A DNA stretch of 5,675 bases, from positions 1-5,675 of the forward strand of contig JAFDDS010000060.1 in assembly GCA_019310745.1 (NCBI GenBank), written 5' to 3'. The DNA comes from Deltaproteobacteria bacterium (GTDB lineage Bacteria; Desulfobacterota; DSM-4660; Desulfatiglandales; B25-G16). The notes under the pieces were generated by a model. That model saw only the letters and a list, made by a program, of their open reading frames with translations, did not search any database and had not been told where the DNA came from. Positions 1 through 5,184 of this stretch are shown here, in pieces (within the stretch, counting starts at the first letter, position 1; the number at the start of each line of letters is the position of its first letter). Made by a program: the position numbers and the translations under genes.

Positions 1-718
1 GACGAGAACAGGAAAGGGTGGCTCCTATGGAATCAGCAAAGTCCTGCACTAACGGGATGTTTTCCGGCTTTCCTATTCCTCTCCCTATGGAAACCAGGAT
101 ATCAGCAGCGGCGACATCCACGTCCTCTAGCTCAGCTTCAAGGTATCCCAAGAATTGTCGCCCTTTCAGGTCAATCCAGGAAGGTGCAGAAATAGTTTGG
201 GCATCAGCAGATTTACCCTGCTCCACTTCAGCATCAAAGGAGCCTGGTCGTAAAGTTATCAGGTATTGATCAGACGGTTTCATGGATAAGTGTGCGTTGA
301 TCTTGCCACCATAAATCTGCCTAAGAAGATCAAGTTTTTTATCTACTACGTTTACCTCCACGCAATCGGTTACCAGCGGAAGAGACAGACGTGCTGCCAT
401 GGAAGGTGCCAGGTCCATGCCCATTGCTGTATGACCAATCAGGGTTACAATGGGATTGCGGGTTTTTATGACCGTTTCCATGGCCATAAGATACTGATCT
501 GCATTATAATGAGCCAGTTCAGGATCCTCCATTAAAAGGATCGTATCGCATGCACCTTTCAATCTTTCTGACAAATCAGATGCCTCATGTCCTAAAAAGA
601 GAGTGGTAACTGCCATGTCATTTTCTTTGCCAAGTCTGTTTGCCATGGTGAGCATTTCAAAGGTGATATCTCGAAGCTCTCCACCTCTATGTTCAGCGAG
701 TACCATAATTTCATCCAT
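1..718 (-). CDS. etfA: Electron transfer flavoprotein alpha subunit (EtfA/FixB), C-terminus cut by window edge
   Basis: The minus-strand frame from ATG at 718 stays open to the window edge, giving 239 residues of a protein usually about 320 long. EtfA pairs with EtfB to form the soluble FAD heterodimer that takes electrons from acyl-CoA and similar dehydrogenases. Seen in the sequence: an N-terminal Rossmann-like domain (MVLAEHRGGELRD near residues 5-17; LIGHTAMGMDLAPSMAARL near 93-111; TDC at 117-119), the typical RQIYGGK (133-139) and LRPGSF (156-161) motifs, and the start of the FAD-binding domain with SIGRGIGKPENIPLV (210-224) and the conserved SR at 238-239 where the window ends. The rest of the FAD site is off-window. 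The ATG directly follows the etfB stop (TAA then ATG, no gap), and its Shine-Dalgarno GGGGGT (731-726) lies inside the end of etfB, so the two are probably translationally coupled. Nothing indicates a broken gene. Confidence 0.95.
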   Translation of the reverse strand, partial: MDEIMVLAEHRGGELRDITFEMLTMANRLGKENDMAVTTLFLGHEASDLSERLKGACDTILLMEDPELAHYNADQYLMAMETVIKTRNPIVTLIGHTAMGMDLAPSMAARLSLPLVTDCVEVNVVDKKLDLLRQIYGGKINAHLSMKPSDQYLITLRPGSFDAEVEQGKSADAQTISAPSWIDLKGRQFLGYLEAELEDVDVAAADILVSIGRGIGKPENIPLVQDFADSIGATLSCSR

Positions 719-1507
719 TTATATCACCCCCTTATCTCGGACAATTTGAGCCGTCTTTTCGCAGATTTCATTGAGGCTCCCTTCTAAAATTTCAGCTCCC
801 TCACCAACTGGAGGAAGTGAAAGTTTCTGCGAGGCCACACTGGAGCCCTTTAGTCCGATTTCCTCTTCGGATAGTCCAAGCTCTTCTGAATTGGTTTCCT
901 TGATCTCAATCTTGCGTACCTTTTGGATCCCCATAATAGAGACATACCGTGGACTATTTATCCCTGTTTGAATAGTGAGGACAGCTGGCATTGGTATTTG
1001 CAATTTTTCCTCGGTATTGGACTCCAGCTCCCTGCGCACTATCATTGTGCCTTCATTGATCTCAATTCCAACAACAAGAGAGGCATGGGGAAGACCTAAT
1101 AATTCCGCAATTATGAGGCCTACCTGGCCCCACCCATCATCAGAACACTGGACACCAGTTAACAGCAGATCAAAGGACAAATCCCGGACTGCACGGTAAA
1201 TACCCTGTGCAATGCCTGCTGCGTCGGATAACTCAAAGCCCTCCTCATTAATAAGAATAGCCTCATCCGCTCCCATTGCCAGGGATGTTCTTAGCACATC
1301 CTCACTATCCTCATCTCCTAAGGTAATCACCGTTACCTTTCCACCATGCGCCTCTTTGATTCGTACAGCCTCCTCAACAGCATAGTTGTCCCATTCATTG
1401 ATATCCATTTCCAGGTCTTCCTTGAGAATCTCTGTGCCTTCTTTGTTTATCGCAAGTTCAGCATCGGTAACCTCTGGTACCTGTCTTACACATACTACAA
1501 TATTCAT
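719..1507 (-). CDS. etfB: Electron transfer flavoprotein beta subunit (EtfB/FixA)
   Basis: A complete 262-residue protein, normal for EtfB (about 250-265). It forms the ETF heterodimer with EtfA and binds AMP, or a second FAD in bifurcating members. Seen: the N-terminal MNIVVCVRQVPEVTDAEL, the middle GDEDSEDVLRTSLAMGADEAILI (residues 64-86), the nucleotide loop GVQCSDDGWGQVG (118-130), and the family C-terminal stretch VRRELE (157-162) followed by PAVLTIQTGINSPRYVS (174-190), the last part lying by the partner-recognition loop of known ETFs. ATG at 1507 is preferred because GGAGGT (1520-1515) precedes it by 7 bases; an in-frame GTG at 1516 overlaps that Shine-Dalgarno and is unlikely to be used. 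The gene abuts etfA and follows the EMO-like gene after 202 bases. The nucleotide loop matches neither the classical nor the bifurcating motif exactly, so ETF type is unresolved; the quinone-reductase neighbour favours a non-bifurcating role (inference). Confidence 0.95.
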   Translation of the reverse strand: MNIVVCVRQVPEVTDAELAINKEGTEILKEDLEMDINEWDNYAVEEAVRIKEAHGGKVTVITLGDEDSEDVLRTSLAMGADEAILINEEGFELSDAAGIAQGIYRAVRDLSFDLLLTGVQCSDDGWGQVGLIIAELLGLPHASLVVGIEINEGTMIVRRELESNTEEKLQIPMPAVLTIQTGINSPRYVSIMGIQKVRKIEIKETNSEELGLSEEEIGLKGSSVASQKLSLPPVGEGAEILEGSLNEICEKTAQIVRDKGVI

Positions 1508-1514
1508 TGTTATC

Positions 1515-1520
1515 ACCTCC
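1515..1520 (-). promoter_or_regulatory. Ribosome binding site that fixes the etfB start
   Basis: GGAGGT on the minus strand, 7 bases before ATG at 1507. It decides between that ATG and the in-frame GTG at 1516-1514, which overlaps the last base of this element and would have no separate ribosome binding site. etfA has a near copy of the same arrangement (GGGGGT at 731-726, 7 bases before ATG 718). Confidence 0.85.
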
Positions 1521-1609
1521 TAATCTAAAAAACTCGCCTTCCTGCAATACAGAGCAGGTCGTACAAGCCGGAATTAAAACAGTTCATTCCATGTAAATAA
1601 AAAATGTAG

Positions 1610-1637
1610 TAGATAATTCATGCACAATAGATAATTC
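1610..1637. repeat. Two 10-base direct repeats, TAGATAATTC
   Basis: Identical copies at 1610-1619 and 1628-1637, offset by 18 bases, in the gap upstream of etfB. Tandem copies in a gap before a gene can be regulator half-sites, but short AT-rich repeats also arise by chance in such sequence. Function unknown. Confidence 0.35.
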
Positions 1638-1641
1638 TGGG

Positions 1642-1694
1642 TGCTTGATTCTTGCTATTGGATATATCCAGTATCCAGCAACCTATATCAAGCA
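1642..1694 (-). repeat. Long imperfect stem-loop between the EMO-like gene and etfB
   Basis: Reading the minus strand, TGCTTGAT (1694-1687) pairs with ATCAAGCA (1649-1642), TTGCT (1681-1677) with AGCAA (1656-1652), and GGATA (1676-1672) with TATCC (1664-1660), leaving a 7-base apical loop and small internal loops. Its core includes the perfect 12-base palindrome TGGATATATCCA (1659-1670) and a tandem TATCCAG repeat (1665-1678). No T-tract follows the stem, so it does not look like an intrinsic terminator. It could be an mRNA processing or stabilising element between the EMO-like and etfBA portions, or an operator; both are inference. Confidence 0.5.
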
Positions 1695-1709
1695 TGAAAT
1701 ATAAAATTT

Positions 1710-3725
1710 TCATTCCAGTCCGCTACTTTTTTGTAAACCCAGTGCCATCGCCACTAATTCATTCAAATCCATCACCTGTAAGGAATCCTCCAGACCAGTG
1801 GTCTTGCGGGCATCTTCCAGCATGATCAAACATAGTGGACAGGCAGTGATAATAATCTCTGCGCCGGTGTCCTTTGCCTCCTTAATCCGGATTTCAGACA
1901 TCTTTACATCCGCATCCAGATCTTCCTGCCATATCCTGTCTCCTCCTCCGCCACAGCAAAGGCTGTTCGCCCTGTTATGAGCCATCTCCACCATCTGCAC
2001 TCCGGGGATTGCGCCGATGACCTCTCGGGGGGCATCAAAAATCTGATTATGACGACCCAGATAACAGGGATCATGATAGGTCACTGTTACATTGAGGGGC
2101 CTTTCAAATTTCAGAGAACCTGATGCAACAAGCTCTCTTAGAATTTGTGTATAGTGACGAACACGGAACTCTACCTGCTCATCAGGAGGCTTTAAGGCCT
2201 GAAATGTCGGGTATTCATTCCGAAAGGTGTGAAAGCAATGGGGAGATGAAGTAACTATATCATGGATTTCATACCGTTGGAATAATTCTATACAATCCTC
2301 CATCTGCTTCTCAAAAAGCCCATCCTCTCCCACACGACGGGCGATGTCTCCACAGCATGGCTCCTTTTGACCCAAAGTAAAAAAAGAGGCTCGGGCATAA
2401 TTCAAAATTAAGGCAAACGAGCGAGCCAGCTCCTGGGTTCGAATATCCATTGAGGTTGTACAGCCCACGAAATAACAAAGCCCTTCTGCCTTCTCACTCT
2501 GGCTGATGTCTGGTATCTCCAGATCTCCTGGCCATTGTGCACGCTTTTTCTTTGTGGCCTCCCAGGGATTATTGTATTTATAGAGTTTTTTCAAACTCTG
2601 GGTCAAAAGTGGAGGCACCTGGGTGCCCTCTTCCACTAACTTGCTCCTTGCTTGCCGAATAGAATCCAATGTGGCTACATATACAGGGCACACATCAAGA
2701 CAGGCTCTACAGGTTGTACAATGCCAGAGCTTTTCAGGCTCGAATATCTGCTCTTTCGTATATCTATGGCTAATCCAGTTTTTAAACCAGTTAATATGGT
2801 TTAAGGGATGATACTTCATCAAAAGATTATTCCTGGCCCAGACAATAAAATCTCTGGGGGAAAAAGGTTCTCCTGCACTAGTTGAAGGGCACACCTCCAC
2901 ACAGCGACCGCAACGGGTACAGGCATCAAAAAAAATCATATCCCGGTAAGAAAAAACTTCATCATCCGGGGATCGCGTCTCCACCGGGATTGCCTGAAGG
3001 GGTTGGTTCTCCAAATAAATGCTGGCCGGTGCAGCCAGAATATGGAAAAGCTTACAGAAAGGAATATATGCGATGAGACCCAGGCTCAGAAGTGCATGAA
3101 CCCACCATAAATAAGGGTAGACAGACTGAGCGCTTTGTGGTTGAGTGAAAAGAAGACTCACCCAATGACCTGCAAACGACCAGGTGCCCCACTCCGGTCT
3201 TTGGGCAGCAAGCCGGATTCCTTCTACTACAAACCCTGAAAGGGTTACCGCAAAAAGCAAGATTACTACGGCGAGGTCCTCGATACGCCTTTCCAGGCGT
3301 AGCACACGCTGGAGATATCTGCGGATCAGGGCCCAAACGATGCCTATCATTAACATCAATCCCACAACCTCAAGGCATGTTGCATACCAGATATACACAG
3401 ATCCGCTCAGAAAATGAAATAGCCAGTAATCCACAGAAATGAGGACAGTGCCCACAAAAAGGCCTAGAAAACCCCACAGGATGAGTATATGCATAGTGCC
3501 GGCAGCGATATCTCCTCTGAAAATACGTCGGCCGAATACACCGTCTAAAAAAAGATTTGAAATACCGTGCCACGAGAAGGGTATTTTTTGACGCTTGATG
3601 CCCTTTATCCACACAGATACATGGATAATGAGCCCGAAAAGAAACACGCCCACAGCCAGGGCCGCGAGGAGATAGAAAACCCAGACATGTTGGATCAACC
3701 AGTACGAGGTGCGAGAAGGCGTCAT
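1710..3725 (-). CDS. Membrane-bound HdrD-type Fe-S oxidoreductase with NarI-like haem domain; probable ETF:menaquinone oxidoreductase (EMO)
   Basis: 671 residues. The N-terminal part is a NarI/DsrM-like cytochrome b domain with about five membrane helices (roughly 15-38, 77-98, 110-134, 150-170, 204-230). Then come two 4Fe-4S motifs (C269, C272, C275, C279 and C336, C339, C342, C346) and two cysteine-rich CCG domains as in HdrD/HdrB (first: C422, C457, C458, S494, C497; second: C554, C590, C591, C629, C632). This order is that of EMO-type proteins, which oxidise reduced ETF from beta-oxidation and reduce menaquinone at the membrane; etfBA downstream supports this. ATG 3725 is chosen because an in-frame stop lies 18 bases upstream with no other start between; its GAGGT (3742-3738) is a rather distant 12 bases away. 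Oddities: Ser at one CCG1 cysteine position and only part of the NarI haem histidines. Alternatives are an HdrDE- or DsrK/M-like fusion with another donor. Family assignment is strong; the exact donor and quinone are inferred. Confidence 0.88.
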   Translation of the reverse strand: MTPSRTSYWLIQHVWVFYLLAALAVGVFLFGLIIHVSVWIKGIKRQKIPFSWHGISNLFLDGVFGRRIFRGDIAAGTMHILILWGFLGLFVGTVLISVDYWLFHFLSGSVYIWYATCLEVVGLMLMIGIVWALIRRYLQRVLRLERRIEDLAVVILLFAVTLSGFVVEGIRLAAQRPEWGTWSFAGHWVSLLFTQPQSAQSVYPYLWWVHALLSLGLIAYIPFCKLFHILAAPASIYLENQPLQAIPVETRSPDDEVFSYRDMIFFDACTRCGRCVEVCPSTSAGEPFSPRDFIVWARNNLLMKYHPLNHINWFKNWISHRYTKEQIFEPEKLWHCTTCRACLDVCPVYVATLDSIRQARSKLVEEGTQVPPLLTQSLKKLYKYNNPWEATKKKRAQWPGDLEIPDISQSEKAEGLCYFVGCTTSMDIRTQELARSFALILNYARASFFTLGQKEPCCGDIARRVGEDGLFEKQMEDCIELFQRYEIHDIVTSSPHCFHTFRNEYPTFQALKPPDEQVEFRVRHYTQILRELVASGSLKFERPLNVTVTYHDPCYLGRHNQIFDAPREVIGAIPGVQMVEMAHNRANSLCCGGGGDRIWQEDLDADVKMSEIRIKEAKDTGAEIIITACPLCLIMLEDARKTTGLEDSLQVMDLNELVAMALGLQKSSGLE

Positions 3726-3778
3726 GACAGATACATTACCTCAAAATACCCTTTGTAAAGATTTTTCGTTATGCACTT

Positions 3779-4798
3779 TCAATGCCATGACTTCTCACCG
3801 AGGGCAATACGACAAAGGTCTGTAATAAAAATTTTGGGCAGACCAAGCTGCGAGGTGGATCGCCGCATCACTGCGTCACATATTGGACAGATAGTTATGA
3901 GGGCATCGGCACCGCATTCGATAGCGTCCTTAACATTTTTCTCCTGAATATCAATGGCCAGATCTCTGTTGGTTTGGATAATTGGTGCGGTGCAGCAGAC
4001 AGCATTCAATCGCTCATACCTCCTGGGTGGTCGCTCGACCCCAATGAGCTCGAAGATCTCGTCCAAGAATGCATCTTGTTCCGGGAGCCATCTAGTGGCA
4101 CAGTTGGTATGGTATGCGACCTTCTTGCCCAGGGTGGTGATGCTACTCTGGTGGTCCCTTAGATAGTTGCGCAGATACTCGAACAGGTGCATGTATTTGA
4201 AGGGAACAGTAATGCCATACTCCTTGGCCTTCAGGTGCGCCAGGGCGAAACCCTCATTGTGGATATACACGATCTCCTTACCCAGGCTTGCCAGTTTATC
4301 AATAACATTCTGGATGTACTTCTCAACAAAGCTTTCCCCACCCATATGTACAAGACCAACGAGGGAATTATACTCACTCCCTCTCACCACGGTCATACCC
4401 TTAAACAGCATACTTTCAAAGGTGCCCTCAGGAAAATGTCGAAACTCGAAAAAGTCGAATGACAGAACCGGTTTATCAGGGTCACCCTCTATCAGCTGGC
4501 CAGGCTCTCCTCGGCCTTCGAGTCCATTGGCCATTTCCTCGAGGACAGGTGCACCAGCTACTACTATGGGGCAGGTACCTATTTTTTCCTGCATCTTGTA
4601 GATAAGGTTAGAGGGGTCAGCCCCGGTCGGGCAGTAGTCATTACACGCATTACAAGTGATACACGTGTTCAGTATGTCAGCCTCTTTGCCCTCCATGAGC
4701 AGTATAATTTCAGCAACAGCCCTATCTTTGTCATAATCGACATAACGGCACTTCACCAGACAATCGCCGCATAGGTCACATTTTGAAGAATCCCACAT
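3779..4798 (-). CDS. Soluble HdrD/HdrB-like iron-sulfur protein (two 4Fe-4S motifs plus CCG domain)
   Basis: 339 residues with no membrane segment, so probably cytoplasmic. Two N-terminal 4Fe-4S motifs are visible: C7, C10, C13, C17 and C46, C49, C52, C56 (the latter followed by Pro). A CCG-type domain lies at the C-terminal end: HTNC (C233), CC (C268, C269) and CPIC (C304, C307), spaced CX34CCX34CX2C, close to the noncubane 4Fe-4S binding pattern of heterodisulfide reductase subunits. The stretch around residues 110-215 has the size and placement of a first CCG domain but contains no cysteine. Related families are GlpC, HdrD and LutA-like Fe-S proteins; none is a clear match. The start at ATG 4798 has a strong GGAGG (4809-4805) 6 bases upstream. 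It is the first gene of the cluster, 53 bases ahead of the EMO-like gene, so a partner role in the same electron pathway is likely but inferred; its substrate is unknown. Confidence 0.85.
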   Translation of the reverse strand: MWDSSKCDLCGDCLVKCRYVDYDKDRAVAEIILLMEGKEADILNTCITCNACNDYCPTGADPSNLIYKMQEKIGTCPIVVAGAPVLEEMANGLEGRGEPGQLIEGDPDKPVLSFDFFEFRHFPEGTFESMLFKGMTVVRGSEYNSLVGLVHMGGESFVEKYIQNVIDKLASLGKEIVYIHNEGFALAHLKAKEYGITVPFKYMHLFEYLRNYLRDHQSSITTLGKKVAYHTNCATRWLPEQDAFLDEIFELIGVERPPRRYERLNAVCCTAPIIQTNRDLAIDIQEKNVKDAIECGADALITICPICDAVMRRSTSQLGLPKIFITDLCRIALGEKSWH

Positions 4799-4912
4799 TT
4801 TCCCCCTCCATTTATGGTTGGCTTAATTATTTCATTGTATGTTCATGGCATCAAGCTGTCAAGGCATCTCACAGGACTAACACGAGCGCACAATCAGCTC
4901 TGAAAACCCTAT

Positions 4913-4941
4913 ATTATATACCCTCATGACATACTAAAAAA
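4913..4941 (-). promoter_or_regulatory. Possible sigma-70-type promoter for the Fe-S/ETF cluster
   Basis: On the minus strand a perfect TATAAT lies at 4918-4913, giving a leader of roughly 105 bases before the HdrD-like ATG at 4798. The hexamer 17 bases upstream is TTTTTT (4941-4936), a poor -35 box, so the call rests almost entirely on the -10 element in AT-rich sequence. Confidence 0.3.
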
Positions 4942-5076
4942 CCACATTTCCTGGCAAAGTTGCTTCCCAAAGTGTCAGTATTTTATGAAAGGCTTCAAAC
5001 TGTATTGGAAAGTTTCCTATGTGCGATCTGACATATTACTTCTAGCAGAATAAAAAGTTACAGTATATGGGATTTT

Positions 5077-5137
5077 AAAAAAAAAGCAGGGCTATCGCTC
5101 TTGATGACATCTGAATCATCAATAAAACTGATGATTC
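5077..5137 (-). terminator. Possible transcription end of the peptidase gene: overlapping hairpins and a T9 tract
   Basis: On the minus strand, 48 bases after the peptidase stop, GAATCATCA (5137-5129) pairs perfectly with TGATGATTC (5121-5113) around a 7-base loop. TTGATGA (5122-5116) can instead pair with TCATCAA (5107-5101). Nine T follow at 5085-5077. The T-tract is 27 or 15 bases beyond the two hairpins, too far for a textbook intrinsic terminator, so termination here is plausible but not shown. Confidence 0.35.
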
Positions 5138-5184
5138 GCATCTACCCCTAAAAGAATGGGATGGTGGCCTATGTATTTTTTGGA

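Larger units (their letters stand above)
1508..1709 (-). other. Gap between the EMO-like gene and etfB, with structured leader
   Basis: A 202-base AT-rich spacer, much longer than the other junctions of the cluster (0 and 53 bases). It holds a long imperfect stem-loop (1642-1694), a pair of 10-base direct repeats (1610-1637), a short GC-rich inverted repeat CCTGC/GCAGG (1541-1545 and 1554-1558) followed 8 bases later on the transcript by six T (1532-1527), and the etfB ribosome binding site. No coding frame of note. On the minus strand TTGATA (1691-1686) followed after 17 bases by GATATA is a weak sigma-70-like possibility for a separate etfBA promoter; the -10 match is poor. Confidence 0.5.
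4799..5184. other. Intergenic region upstream of the Fe-S/ETF cluster
   Basis: About 386 AT-rich bases with no convincing coding frame. It holds the end of the peptidase transcript (inverted repeats at 5101-5137 and a nine-T tract on the minus strand at 5085-5077), a possible promoter around 4913-4941, and the ribosome binding site of the HdrD-like gene (4809-4802). A GGAAAGTTTCC palindrome at 5007-5017 is too short to interpret. The strand is the same on both sides, so the gap most likely separates two transcription units. Confidence 0.6.

Noticed and set aside
18..535. Plus-strand frames of about 80 codons at 18-269 and 290-535
   Set aside because: Both are antisense to etfA, which shows clear family motifs over the whole stretch.
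1508..1516. GTG start for etfB three codons upstream of ATG 1507
   Set aside because: The GTG overlaps the Shine-Dalgarno GGAGGT itself; the ATG at 1507 has ideal spacing, and MNIVVCVRQVP is the usual EtfB N-terminus.
1541..1558. CCTGC/GCAGG hairpin followed by six T as an intrinsic terminator or attenuator before etfB
   Set aside because: Only 5 base pairs, and the T-tract starts 8 bases beyond the stem, so it does not fit a functional intrinsic terminator; noted only as part of the leader.
3052..3612. Minus-strand frames at 3052-3336 and 3370-3612 within the EMO-like gene
   Set aside because: They are alternate-frame shadows of the membrane-domain coding sequence with no family features and no ribosome binding site of note.
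4167..4601. Plus-strand open frame of 144 codons
   Set aside because: It lies wholly antisense to the HdrD-like gene, whose cysteine motifs prove the minus-strand frame; the translated product shows no recognisable domain.
4954..4967. Possible sigma-54 promoter on the minus strand (GG, 10 bases, GC, with TTGC)
   Set aside because: The -12 half fits, but the -24 half (GGGAAGC) lacks most consensus bases, and GG-N10-GC alone is common by chance.
5007..5017. Palindrome GGAAAGTTTCC in the intergenic region
   Set aside because: Five-base arms with no second copy or promoter alignment; expected by chance in a window of this size.
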